Shown here: positions 19,181 to 27,899 of the stretch, piece by piece
Position numbering within the stretch: position 1 is the first letter of the stretch
How the letters are laid out: each line of letters starts with the position of its first letter
Source: a virus
Virus record (IMG/VR): IMGVR_UViG_3300025154_000061
Location: 28,260 to 92,259 of that record
DNA length: 64,000 bases
Reading direction: 5' to 3' (one strand)
Program-made: the position numbers and the translations under genes
Notes under the pieces: model-generated
What the model was told of the DNA's origin: nothing
Databases searched by the model: none
Seen by the model: the letters and a program-made list of their open reading frames with translations, nothing else

Positions 19181-20036
19181 CCTTCGAGAACTCGGCGCCG
19201 AGTGGGCGACGTGCGCGCGTTGCCCGTTGCACGAGCGGCGCTCGTGCGTGATCGTGGGGGCTGCGGTCAAGAACGCGCCGACCGTCGACGATCCCCTTCT
19301 GCTCGTGATCGGCGAGGCGCCCGGCAGCGAGGAAGACGCCGAGGGCGTGCCGTTCGCCGGGAAGGCCGCCCGGGTCTTGCACGACGAGATCTTCGCGGGG
19401 GCTGGCGTTAGGCTTGCCTATGTCTCGAACTGCGTCGGCTGTCGCCCGCCCGGCAACCGCACCCCGGCACGCGCCGAGATCGAGGCGTGCGCGCCGCGTG
19501 TCGCTGCGTTGATCGAACTCACCGCGCCCGACGCGATCGTCGTGGTCGGCCCGGTCGCCGAGGAAGCCCTCGCCTCGGGGGTGTGGGGCGAGGGGGCCTC
19601 GACGCTGCCTTCCTGCGCGATCCTTCACCCGGCGACCCTTCTACACCGGGGGCACCCGACCGACGCAACGCGCCGGGCTTTGCGCGCCGAGGTCGCCAAG
19701 ATCTCGCGCCTGCTCGTGCGCCTCGGGGCGAAGAGGCCCGCCAAAGCCGAGCCCGTGCCCGAGGTCGCCGAGGTCGTCGCGCCCGAGTGCGCGCACGTCG
19801 GGGTTCCGCTCGGTCGGCTCGTCGCTCGCGACGGCCGCGAGGCGCCCCTCGTAGTTTGTCGCGAGTGCGGCGTCGCCCTCTCGGATCCCAAGGCGGCAGG
19901 ATTGACGCCAAGGCGTTCCGGCCGTCGAGGGGATACGACGTCAGGGGGCGCGCGCTCGAAACGCGCCACAATCGATCCTCGTGCGTCAGGCGACGAACGG
20001 GAGGGGGTAGACGATGCGACTCGCAACGATCGGTGA
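19167..20036 (+). CDS. Uracil-DNA glycosylase, family 4/5-like, with C-terminal zinc-ribbon segment
   Basis: 289 residues. Motif 1 GEAPGSEEDAEGVPFAG (about residues 50-66), the Cys ligands of an Fe-S cluster (CARC near 17-20, then NCVGCRPPGNRTP and EACAP), and the HPATLL motif define a family 4/5 UDG. It removes uracil from DNA. A C-terminal extension carries CAHVG...CREC, probably a zinc site, and then a basic tail. Phage-borne UDG suggests that deamination or uracil incorporation matters for this genome, or that the protein doubles as a replication factor. Confidence 0.85.
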   Translation: MPPRNLRELGAEWATCARCPLHERRSCVIVGAAVKNAPTVDDPLLLVIGEAPGSEEDAEGVPFAGKAARVLHDEIFAGAGVRLAYVSNCVGCRPPGNRTPARAEIEACAPRVAALIELTAPDAIVVVGPVAEEALASGVWGEGASTLPSCAILHPATLLHRGHPTDATRRALRAEVAKISRLLVRLGAKRPAKAEPVPEVAEVVAPECAHVGVPLGRLVARDGREAPLVVCRECGVALSDPKAAGLTPRRSGRRGDTTSGGARSKRATIDPRASGDEREGVDDATRNDR

Positions 20037-21264
20037 TCTTCACGTCGTCGACGGTGAACTCGACACGCAAGGCCCCGTGCTCGACGAGATCGCCGCAGGG
20101 GTCGAAGAGGCCCGGCCCGATCTCGTGCTCGTCGTGGGCGATCTGTCGGGACACCGCGTCCCGCACAAGGCGACGCCCCGCGAGCGAAACGCGCTCGTCG
20201 GCTTCTTCGCGAAGCTGGCGCAGTGTGCGCCCGTCGTGATCGTGCGGGGGAATCACGACTACCCGCGCGATTGGGAGTTCCTGAACGCGATCGGCGGGCA
20301 TTCGTTCTACTCGATCGGGTTCGTCGACGAGCCTTCGACGCTGACCGCTGGCAAGGCGGGGGCGCTCGCGCTCGTCGCGTGCTTCCCGTGGGTCGACCGT
20401 TCCCGGTTCGGTCCCGACGTCGACTACGGCGAGGCCGTGCGCACGCTCTACGACGCCGTCGTCGACGAGGCGCGCTCGACGATCGCCACGCTGCCCGACG
20501 ACGAGTTGCCGAACGCCGTGGTCGCCCTCGGTCACTGCGCGATCGCCGGGGGCATGATCGGGATCTTCGGTCAACCGTCGGTCCCGACCGCCGATCCCGT
20601 GGTCGCGATCGACGACGTCTGCCCGAGCGACGTCTTCGACGCGGGGTTCTTCGGGCACTACCACGCGCCGCAGGAACTACCCCGAGAGGGCGAGAGCGGG
20701 GGCGCCGCGTGCCGCTACGTGGGAAGCGCTTTCGTGTCGCAGCACGGCGAAGCGACCGCGAAGTCGTGGGGCGTGGTCGATATCTCGGGCGAGGGCAAGG
20801 CCCGAGCGCGAGAGATCCCGATCCCGCAGGCCCCGCGCGTGCTCTTGCGCGTCGACGGCGTCGCCCGTCGCATCGTCGAGATCGTGCCCGCCGCCCTTGT
20901 CGGGCTCTCGGCCGGGACGTTGATCGACGAGTGCAAGCCGATCGCCTTACCTCGGGGCGCGCCGAGCGCGAGCGTGAAGGTGCGGATCGAGGGGGCGATC
21001 TCGATCACCGAGGCGGCCCGCGCGTTCGATGAGATCGCCGCGTTGGTCGCCCCGGCTGCGCACTCGATCAAGCGCGAGTTCGCGATCGAGCGCGTCGCCC
21101 GTGCTCGCGAGGGCGCCGACGAGATCGCCAAGGCGACGACGACGGCCGACAAGCTCGCGCGCTACCTCGACACGATCAACCCCGCGCCGAGAGGCGTGAT
21201 CCGCAAGCGGGCGATCGCGTTGCTGGCCGAAATCGAAGCGACGCTCGACGCCCCGATCGCGTAG
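20014..21264 (+). CDS. sbcD: SbcD/Mre11-like nuclease subunit
   Basis: 416 residues. Metallophosphoesterase motifs in order: GDLHVVDG (residues 7-14), GDLSGHR (about 43-49), GNHDYPRD (about 84-91) and GHYHAP (about 214-219). The C-terminal third is helical as in SbcD capping domains. With SbcC (23456) it forms a DNA end- and hairpin-processing nuclease (gp46/gp47-like). The two subunits are separated by two genes. Confidence 0.9.
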   Translation: MRLATIGDLHVVDGELDTQGPVLDEIAAGVEEARPDLVLVVGDLSGHRVPHKATPRERNALVGFFAKLAQCAPVVIVRGNHDYPRDWEFLNAIGGHSFYSIGFVDEPSTLTAGKAGALALVACFPWVDRSRFGPDVDYGEAVRTLYDAVVDEARSTIATLPDDELPNAVVALGHCAIAGGMIGIFGQPSVPTADPVVAIDDVCPSDVFDAGFFGHYHAPQELPREGESGGAACRYVGSAFVSQHGEATAKSWGVVDISGEGKARAREIPIPQAPRVLLRVDGVARRIVEIVPAALVGLSAGTLIDECKPIALPRGAPSASVKVRIEGAISITEAARAFDEIAALVAPAAHSIKREFAIERVARAREGADEIAKATTTADKLARYLDTINPAPRGVIRKRAIALLAEIEATLDAPIA

Positions 21265-21297
21265 TTCGGGCGAGGCGCGCACACCACGGGGGCGATC

Positions 21298-21636
21298 ATG
21301 ACGACCGACGGCAAGCTCGACGTCACCAAGTCGACGAAGAAGCGGGGCGATCTCGCCCCGGGCGCAGCGAGTGAGGCCGTGCCGGTCCCCTCGGGGCTGG
21401 CGCCTTCGGCGCACGAGCCCGAACATAGGTTCGCGCGGATCCGCGTGAACAAGGGGGCGACGATCAACATTGGCCGAATGGAGTTCCTTCGCTGCGACGT
21501 CGCGGTCGAACTCCCGTGCAAGCCCGATCTCGCCTCGCTCGACCGGGCGATCGATATCGCCGATACGATCGCGAACGACCGCCTCGTCGCTGAGATCGAG
21601 AACGCCCGCAAGCAGTCGGGCGGGGGCGACAAGTGA
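21298..21636 (+). CDS. Small protein between sbcD and the ParB-Dam gene
   Basis: 112 residues. A disordered N-terminus leads into RIRVNKGATINIGRMEF and DVAVELPC, a beta-rich block of a kind that recurs in small phage proteins of recombination modules. Function unknown. Stop overlaps the next start (GTGA). Confidence 0.55.
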   Translation: MTTDGKLDVTKSTKKRGDLAPGAASEAVPVPSGLAPSAHEPEHRFARIRVNKGATINIGRMEFLRCDVAVELPCKPDLASLDRAIDIADTIANDRLVAEIENARKQSGGGDK

Positions 21637-23459
21637 AGACCTACCCCTCGCTCTTGCGCGCCGCGAAGATCGAAATGCACGGGGCCTTTCAGCCCCGCAA
21701 GATCGACGGGCTCTTCTCGGCCGACGACGTCGAGAAGATGCGCCAAGGCGGCCGCGACGCGGGCCGCCCCTCGGGGTGGGATCCCGCGCGCTACGAGCCG
21801 ATCAAGGTGTGGAACCCCGACAGCAACGACGCGACCTGCCCGGCCGCGCTGCGCGATCGCTTCGCCGAGTGGTTCGTGATCAAGGGCTTTCACCGCCTCG
21901 CGCTGGCGAGGGCGTGCGGGATCGAGTCGCTCGACGTGATCGTCTGCGCGGGCTCGTTCGACGAGGCGGTCGCCGCGAGCAAGCGCTCGAACTTCGAGAC
22001 GCGCGCGCTTCACCCGATCGACGAAGCCGCCGTCTATCGCGATCGCCTTGAAGCGGGCGACACGCCCGAGCAGATCTCGCGCGACCTCGACCGCCGCGCG
22101 CCCGCCTACTACCGCAAGCGGGCCGCCGTCGCCTACCTGTCGCCCTCGTTGATCGCCGACGTGCGCTCGGGGCTTCTGCGCCTCGACTACGCCGAGCACG
22201 TCGGCCGCGCCGCGCAAGTCGGGGCGAGCCCGGCCGCGCAGGTCGCGATCGCCTCGGTCGCTGCCCGAACTTCCATGCGCGCCGAGCTTTTCGGGCGTTA
22301 CGTCGACAAGGTGATCGCCGCAATTGCCGCCGCGAAACCGGGCGAAGACGTGGTCGACGTCGCCGCCCGCGAGGGGAAGACGCTTGATCTCTTCCCGCCG
22401 ACGTTCGACGCGGGGGTCGCTGCCGTCGAGTCGATCACGATCGGCGAGGCTCGACGCGAGAGCGTGCGCGACGGGTGGGCGTCGATCGGGCACGCCGCCC
22501 GAGCGCAGTTGAAGCGCCTCGAAACCGAGGGGGTTCCGCCCCCGCCCGCCCTTGGAAGGTTGATCGCCATGATCGATAAGCAGCGCGCAGGGGAAGACAG
22601 GGCGGTCGCCGCGAGCGTCGGGGCAACCGACACGCGCGAAGCGCTGCCGTTGATCAAGTGGGTCGGGTCGAAGCGCACCGAGGCCCCGACGCTCGCCGCG
22701 ATCATTCGCGCACGCCTGCGGCCCGGCGCCGAATACTTCGAGCCCTTCTTCGGATCGGGCTCGGTCTTCTTCGCCGTCGCCCCCGAAACCGCCGTGATCG
22801 GCGACGTGCTCGAACCCGTGGTAAACCTTTACAAGTCGACCCGAGACGACCCCCGCGCGGTCTTCGCCGCCATGCGGGCGATCGTCGAGAAGGGGCTCGA
22901 CAAGGCGTCGTTCCTCGCCGCCCGTGACGCCGACCCGCCCGCCGATCGCTTCGAGCGCGCGGGGTGGTTTCTCTACCTGAACCGCACGGGGTTCAACGGG
23001 CTGTGGCGCACGAACAAGTCGGGCAAGCTGAACGCCCCCTTCGGCACGCCGAAGACCGTCGCCGCCTTCCCGACGCTCGATCGCTTCGAGCGCTGCGCCG
23101 AGATTCTCTCGGGCGCCGTGCTCTACTGCGGCGACTACTCGAAGGGCGTCGCCCGCGCCAAGGCTGGCGACGTGGTCTTCGCCGACCCGCCCTACCCCGG
23201 CACGTTCAGCGACTACGCCAAGCGCACGGGGCCGATCGACTACGCCAAGCTCGCCGCCGACCTGCGCGCCGCGCACGATCGGGGGGCGCACGTCGTGACG
23301 ACCCTCGCCGCGAGCGAAGACCTCGACGCGCTCTTCTCGCCTTGGTGCTACCGCGTCGACCTTTCGCGCACCTCGAACGTCTCTTGCAAGGCGTCGACGA
23401 GGGGCGAGTTCAAGCAGGTCGTTTGGTGCTCGCACGAGCGAGAGGGGGCCGCCGAATGA
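21633..23459 (+). CDS. ParB-like nuclease/DNA-binding domain fused to Dam-type adenine methyltransferase
   Basis: 608 residues. The N-terminal half has ParB-like order: FHRLALARACG with LDVIVC, then an HTH-bearing region (DEAAVYRDRLEAGDTPEQISRDLD). The C-terminal half is a D12-class N6-adenine methyltransferase: IKWVGSKR (about 341-348), EPFFGSGSVFF (about 370-380, SAM site) and catalytic DPPYPG (about 517-522). The probable target is GATC-like DNA, protecting phage DNA or marking it. Start GTG 21633 overlaps the previous stop; stop overlaps sbcC. Fusion of both domains in one chain is uncommon but known in phages. Confidence 0.82.
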   Translation: MKTYPSLLRAAKIEMHGAFQPRKIDGLFSADDVEKMRQGGRDAGRPSGWDPARYEPIKVWNPDSNDATCPAALRDRFAEWFVIKGFHRLALARACGIESLDVIVCAGSFDEAVAASKRSNFETRALHPIDEAAVYRDRLEAGDTPEQISRDLDRRAPAYYRKRAAVAYLSPSLIADVRSGLLRLDYAEHVGRAAQVGASPAAQVAIASVAARTSMRAELFGRYVDKVIAAIAAAKPGEDVVDVAAREGKTLDLFPPTFDAGVAAVESITIGEARRESVRDGWASIGHAARAQLKRLETEGVPPPPALGRLIAMIDKQRAGEDRAVAASVGATDTREALPLIKWVGSKRTEAPTLAAIIRARLRPGAEYFEPFFGSGSVFFAVAPETAVIGDVLEPVVNLYKSTRDDPRAVFAAMRAIVEKGLDKASFLAARDADPPADRFERAGWFLYLNRTGFNGLWRTNKSGKLNAPFGTPKTVAAFPTLDRFERCAEILSGAVLYCGDYSKGVARAKAGDVVFADPPYPGTFSDYAKRTGPIDYAKLAADLRAAHDRGAHVVTTLAASEDLDALFSPWCYRVDLSRTSNVSCKASTRGEFKQVVWCSHEREGAAE

Positions 23460-26356
23460 AGATCGAACGCGTGCGCCTCGACGGGATCACCCGCTACCGC
23501 AGGCCGATCGAACTCGCGCTTCCCGAGGGGGTCGTCGCGATCGTCGGGCCGAACGGGTGCCTACAGGGCGACGTAGAGATTTACGATCCAACGGACGGAT
23601 CGTCCGTCGCCGTTCGCGATCGTTACAATCGGGGCGTGCCGTTTCACGTATGGGCGTTAGGGCCGCATGGGGTCGTAACGACGGCCGCAATGCCCCCTTG
23701 CAAGTATCCGCCCGCTCAAATGCTGCGATTGCGGTTCGCGGACGGGAAGTCGATTACGGTGACTCCGGCGCACAAGTTTTGGAGCGGCGCCGAGTGGTTG
23801 ACAGCTTCCGCCATTTTTCAAGCCCTGCGAGAGAACGGGCGCGTCCGGCTGCCGTCCAGTTCGGCCGCTTACCTGTCAACTCATGCCGAAGATGATCTGC
23901 GTTGGTGCGAAATAATTCCAGATTCTCCGGGCGGTTGTCGGCGTGTTCCCCGTTGCGATGATGCACGACTTCTTCCGGCAGAAGTCGGCGCCCGAGAATC
24001 CGTTCCATTACGAGGCGATGCTCCCGAACTAGCCCTTTGCGATCTGCGTCGGGGTGATACGGAAGCCGTAGAAGAATGTAGCCGTCGGCGTCAATCACCC
24101 GACCGCCGCGCCACGACCCATTGCGAGCGCCCGGCGCTCCCCGGTCACGAATCGCTCCTCCGACGTTGCGGATTGCCTTCGCGATCCGGCTTTGATTCGA
24201 GTGCATTGACCGGGCGATCTCCGCGAGACTCGCCCCGCTCTCGTAGCGTGCAAGAGCTTCGCGCCTCCGCTCATCCGTCCAATTCTGACGCATCGACGCC
24301 CCCCGGGGTTATGGTTCCTTTCGAAACATACCCCGCGATTGACCCGTCGACAATCGAAATTGTCGCGGTTGGCGAGCTACCGTGCGAGCCTTACTACGAC
24401 TTCCACGTCCCGGTTCACCTAAACTATTGGGCCGCCGGGGTCTGGAATCACAACTCCGGCAAGACGACGCTTCTCGAATGCCTCGGCCCGGCCGTCTTCT
24501 TCCGCGAGTTGCCGACCCGCGAGCCCTCGGGAATCCAGAATTGGATCGGGCCGAAGGGCGGCCGGATCGAACTCGACTTCGTGCGGGGCTCGCGCCGCTA
24601 CGAAGCGATCGTCGAGATCGACGGGTCGGGCAGGCAAGCCGCGTTCCTGACGTGCGACGGGGTCAAGCTCGCGTCGGGCAAGGTGCGCGACTACGACGTC
24701 GAGATCGCGAAGGTGGTCGGCAACCGCGACGCCTTCTACGCCTCGGTCTTCGGGATGCAGGGCGGGGGCGGGCGCTTCGAGTCGCTCGAAGTCACCGACC
24801 GCAAGGCGATCTTTCGCTACTACCTCGGGCTCGACCGGGTCGACAAGGCGCACCGCGCCGCCCGCGCCCGCCTCGAAGCGCTCGACGTCTCGAAGATCGC
24901 CACGCTGCGCGCCGATCTCGAAGCCTGCGAGACGGCGATCGCCGAGGCCGAGGCCGACGTCAAGGCTGCGGTCTTCGCGGCCGACGCCGAGCGCGAGGTA
25001 AGTCGCAAGGCGCGCGCCAAGCTCGACGACCTGCTCGCGCTCTCGTCGACGGCCGAACTCGTCGACGCCTACGACACCGCTCTCGACGCGGCGGGCGAGG
25101 CGCAAGACGCGCTCACCGCCCTACCTGCCCGCCCGGCCGCCGCGCCTGCGCCGACGGGCGACAAGGGCGCCGCTACGATCGCCTTAGAGGCCGCGAGGAA
25201 GAAGAACGAGGGCTACCTCGTCAAGAGCGCCGAGATCGCCCGCGTCGGCTCTTCGCTGGCGACGGCGAACGCCGACCTCGTGCGGGCGAACAAGGCGACC
25301 GAGCGTCTCGCGCGCGTGCCGTGCAAGGGCGAGGGCGCCTTCGCCGGGTGCGAGTTGCTGCGCGACGCGATCGCCGCGCGCGAATCGATCGCTGCGCTGC
25401 GCGACGTGTGCGCCAAGGCCGAGCAGGCGCACGAGACGTTGAAGGTCGAGGTCGCCGCGCTCGTCGTGCCCCGCGAGAAGCTCGACGCACTGCGCGCCAA
25501 GGTCGCCGAGGCCGAGCGGGAACTTGAAGCGCACCGCCTCGGGGCCGAGCGCTGCCGCGCCTACGACGAGAAGCGCGATCGACTGAACCGTGCGCTCGCT
25601 GACGCGAAGAGGCAGGCCGCCGCGCTGCGTGCCCGGCTGCCGAAGGTGATCGACGACGTGCCGTCGCTGGCGCAGATCGACGCCGCTCGCGAGGCGAGCG
25701 CCGCCGCGAGTGCCGCCTACGAGAAGGCGATCCGCGAGCACGAGGCGGGCGTCGCTGCGTTCGGCGGCGCCCTCGATCGCAAGGCCGGGATCGAGAAGGC
25801 CCTCGCCGCCGAGGAAGCTCGCGCCGCCGACGCGCCCGCGCTCGAACTGCTCGCCCGCGCTCTCGGGGCGAACGGGATCCAAGCCTACGAGATCGACGCC
25901 GCAGGCCCCCGCGTCTCGGCCCTCGCGAACTCGCTCTTGCATGCCTGCTACGGGCCGCGCTTCGACGTCGAGGTGCGCACGACGAAGGCGTTGAAGAGTG
26001 GCAAGGGCGAGAAGGAAGACTTCGACGTCGTCGTCTACGACAACGACAGCGGGATCGAGAACACGATCGCCGGGCTGTCGGGGGGCGAGAAGGTGATCGT
26101 CGACGAGGCGCTTCGGCTGTCGCTCGTGATCTTCGCCGACGAGCGCCTCTCGGTTCCGTTCCGGGTGCTCTACCGCGACGAGACGATCGGCGGGCTCACC
26201 CGGGACAACCGCGCCGCCTATGCGCGAATGCTTCACCGCGCCCGCGATCTCGGCGACTTCGGGCAGATCTTCCAAGTGACCCACGACGAAGAGTCGAGCG
26301 AGAGCGCCGATGTCGTGATCGCGATCGACGAGTCGGGCAATGTCTCGGTCGCATGA
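23456..26356 (+). CDS. sbcC: SbcC/Rad50-like ATPase, split by an intein in the P-loop
   Basis: The primary product is 966 residues including a 299-residue intein; the spliced protein would be 667. N-extein: 34 residues ending GPNG. C-extein begins Ser-Gly-Lys-Thr-Thr, restoring GPNGSGKTT, the Walker A motif. Long coiled coils follow, with a zinc-hook-like CKGEGAFAGC, then LSGGEK signature and the Walker B region near the C-terminus (FRVLYRDE). It pairs with SbcD. ATP binding is impossible before splicing. ATG overlaps the dam stop (ATGA). Confidence 0.92.
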   Translation: MKIERVRLDGITRYRRPIELALPEGVVAIVGPNGCLQGDVEIYDPTDGSSVAVRDRYNRGVPFHVWALGPHGVVTTAAMPPCKYPPAQMLRLRFADGKSITVTPAHKFWSGAEWLTASAIFQALRENGRVRLPSSSAAYLSTHAEDDLRWCEIIPDSPGGCRRVPRCDDARLLPAEVGARESVPLRGDAPELALCDLRRGDTEAVEECSRRRQSPDRRATTHCERPALPGHESLLRRCGLPSRSGFDSSALTGRSPRDSPRSRSVQELRASAHPSNSDASTPPGVMVPFETYPAIDPSTIEIVAVGELPCEPYYDFHVPVHLNYWAAGVWNHNSGKTTLLECLGPAVFFRELPTREPSGIQNWIGPKGGRIELDFVRGSRRYEAIVEIDGSGRQAAFLTCDGVKLASGKVRDYDVEIAKVVGNRDAFYASVFGMQGGGGRFESLEVTDRKAIFRYYLGLDRVDKAHRAARARLEALDVSKIATLRADLEACETAIAEAEADVKAAVFAADAEREVSRKARAKLDDLLALSSTAELVDAYDTALDAAGEAQDALTALPARPAAAPAPTGDKGAATIALEAARKKNEGYLVKSAEIARVGSSLATANADLVRANKATERLARVPCKGEGAFAGCELLRDAIAARESIAALRDVCAKAEQAHETLKVEVAALVVPREKLDALRAKVAEAERELEAHRLGAERCRAYDEKRDRLNRALADAKRQAAALRARLPKVIDDVPSLAQIDAAREASAAASAAYEKAIREHEAGVAAFGGALDRKAGIEKALAAEEARAADAPALELLARALGANGIQAYEIDAAGPRVSALANSLLHACYGPRFDVEVRTTKALKSGKGEKEDFDVVVYDNDSGIENTIAGLSGGEKVIVDEALRLSLVIFADERLSVPFRVLYRDETIGGLTRDNRAAYARMLHRARDLGDFGQIFQVTHDEESSESADVVIAIDESGNVSVA
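23558..24454 (+). mobile_element. Complete 299-codon intein with antisense endonuclease gene
   Basis: Starts with Cys1 (CLQGDVEIYD, block A) at 23558 and ends with His-Asn at 24452-24454, followed by Ser+1. Block B is TVTPAHKFW (23756-23782); block F includes YYDFHVPVHL (about 24398-24427) and block G ends VWNHN. The sense frame stays open through the central part, where the opposite strand encodes an HNH endonuclease. A start for a separate C-half exists at ATG 24311 after GGGG, so split expression is also possible. G+C is lower than in the exteins. Confidence 0.9.
23754..24293 (-). CDS. HNH homing endonuclease, antisense inside the sbcC intein
   Basis: 179 residues on the minus strand. An N-terminal HTH segment (ALARYESGASLAEIARSM) is followed by the HNH_3-type core: REHRLVMERILGRRL, EEVVHHRNG and DNRPENLELF. 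The catalytic His-His-Asn set is present. Its final codons run antisense across the block B codons (TPAH) of the intein, and its TAA is at 23754-23756. It would nick or cut the intein-less sbcC allele. No clear promoter seen. Confidence 0.85.
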   Translation of the reverse strand: MRQNWTDERRREALARYESGASLAEIARSMHSNQSRIAKAIRNVGGAIRDRGAPGARNGSWRGGRVIDADGYILLRLPYHPDADRKGLVREHRLVMERILGRRLLPEEVVHHRNGEHADNRPENLELFRTNADHLRHELTGKRPNWTAAGRARSLAGLEKWRKLSTTRRRSKTCAPESP

Positions 26357-27359
26357 CCTCGCCGCCGCCAACGCCGAGAGCGCGAGGCGCTACGATTGGA
26401 CGCCTCGCGACTTCGGCGCGCTCGACTTCGACGACGTGCTCGCCGAGAAGGTGCGCGCGTTTCAGCGCGATCGCCTGCTCGACGAGACGGGCTTCGTCGA
26501 CGCCCGCACGTTCAAGGCGTTCCTGCAATGGCAGGTCGCCTACGACGACGGCTCGAAGGATCGCGAGCGCGAGGCGAACCCGCCGCCCGTCGCCGACGTC
26601 AGCGTCTATCCCGACAACGATCCGCGAGTGCTCGCGACGCGCGTCTTCCGCGCGTCGAACTGCGTCGTCTCGGCTCTCGATCCCGCGATCTGCGACGTGC
26701 TGACGGGCTGCGGAAAGAGGGCGAACGTGATCACCTCGCCCCGTGCGTGGGAAGGGGCCGCCCGCGCGTTCGAGGGCGCGCCCCTCGTCGACGTAGGGGC
26801 CGCGCTCTCGACCCGCATCCTAGACGAAGGTCGAGCGTCAGGCGCCAAGGGTTGCGCGTTCGCCGTCTTCGCCCTCTCGTCGGCCGACTTCGACACGAAC
26901 GAGCGCGCGCCGACGTGGGCGGGCGACACCGTCGCGCGAATCAAGGCGCTCGTCGGCGACGTGCCCGTCGGCGTGCTCACTGCGATCTGCGTGCGTGACG
27001 CCCGCCGCGTTGAACGTCGCCGCGCGTGGGCTCGGCTCGCCGCGTTCGACGCCGCGCTGCCCCTCGTGCCCGGCCCCTATACCGGGGTCGAGACTGCGAC
27101 GGGGCTCGCCTCGTTCGAGTGGGCGATCTATGGGCAGATCCGCGCGCCGTTTCAATTCCCCGTCTACGCTGGCCCCGCGAACGCCCCGATCGAGCAGCAA
27201 GAGCAAGAGCTTTTCCGTCTGCGCGATTGGCTTGCCCGGTGGGGGTTTCGGGGTTACGGTGCCCGGGTGTCGAGCGATAGGCTAGTCAAAGCCCTTGTCG
27301 GGGACGTCCCCCGCGAGGTGGTTCGGATCGACGTGCGCCGTGAAGGCGCCCAAGACTGA
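26340..27359 (+). CDS. Protein with peptidoglycan-binding-like N-terminus, function unclear
   Basis: 339 residues; ATG overlaps the end of sbcC by 17 bases. Residues about 30-60 (AEKVRAFQRDRLLDETGFVDARTFKAFL) resemble the helical PG_binding_1 repeat of lysins. The remainder is alternating hydrophobic and helical without a recognised catalytic motif; DWLARWGFRGYGAR near the end is notable. It could be an endolysin-like or virion-associated cell-wall protein. Coupling to sbcC makes a DNA-related role an alternative. Confidence 0.5.
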   Translation: MSRSHDLAAANAESARRYDWTPRDFGALDFDDVLAEKVRAFQRDRLLDETGFVDARTFKAFLQWQVAYDDGSKDREREANPPPVADVSVYPDNDPRVLATRVFRASNCVVSALDPAICDVLTGCGKRANVITSPRAWEGAARAFEGAPLVDVGAALSTRILDEGRASGAKGCAFAVFALSSADFDTNERAPTWAGDTVARIKALVGDVPVGVLTAICVRDARRVERRRAWARLAAFDAALPLVPGPYTGVETATGLASFEWAIYGQIRAPFQFPVYAGPANAPIEQQEQELFRLRDWLARWGFRGYGARVSSDRLVKALVGDVPREVVRIDVRREGAQD

Positions 27360-27369
27360 GGGGGATCCC

Positions 27370-27861
27370 ATGTTGGTATTCATGCAGCCCAACGTGATCG
27401 ACGCGATCAAGTCGTGCGTCGGGAAGGTGGTCGTGATCGAGACGGCCGAGGGTGTGACGCGCCGGGGCAAGCTGACGCAGATCCGCACGCGGGCGATCAA
27501 CGTCGGGGTGCGCACGGGCGAGCCCCGCGAGTTCGTGCCCGGCATTCGCGCGACTCGCTCGCGCGACTTCAACTTCCCGATCGAGTTCATCCTCGACGGC
27601 GACGCGGCCGATCCGATCCCGTTCGCGACCTGCTCGCGCTTCGACGTCGACGGGGTCGCCGAGAAGATCGACGTCGTCGCCGAACTCGCCGAGATCGAGA
27701 AGGCCGAGAAGAAGGGCGCCGAGCCCGCGAAGAAGCCCGCGCCCGAGGCGCCCGCCAAGGCCGAGCCCAAGACGTCGGCCGTCGACGACGCCTTCCCCGA
27801 TCCACCCCCGGCCGAGGGCAAGAAGGGCGTGGGCGCGACGCCCAAGGCGCCCAAGGCGTAG
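27370..27861 (+). CDS. Small beta-barrel-like protein with disordered tail
   Basis: 163 residues; ATG after GGGGG. The N-terminal segment GKVVVIETAEGVTRRGKLTQI resembles an Sm/SH3-like strand pattern. The C-terminus is Lys/Pro/Ala rich and contains SAVDDAFPD, also found in the tail of the probable SSB at 15910. Its stop TAG is part of the CGTAGAA box of the downstream promoter. Function unknown. Confidence 0.6.
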   Translation: MLVFMQPNVIDAIKSCVGKVVVIETAEGVTRRGKLTQIRTRAINVGVRTGEPREFVPGIRATRSRDFNFPIEFILDGDAADPIPFATCSRFDVDGVAEKIDVVAELAEIEKAEKKGAEPAKKPAPEAPAKAEPKTSAVDDAFPDPPPAEGKKGVGATPKAPKA

Positions 27862-27863
27862 AA
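27835..27863 (+). promoter_or_regulatory. GCGACG-N16-CGTAGAA promoter, copy 1
   Basis: GCGACG 27835-27840 and CGTAGAA 27857-27863, followed by GGGGCGAACG. It overlaps the 3' end of the preceding gene and lies 37 bases before GTG 27900. Confidence 0.82.
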
Positions 27864-27899
27864 GGGGCGAACGCACCAACGCAACGACAGGGGGCGAAC

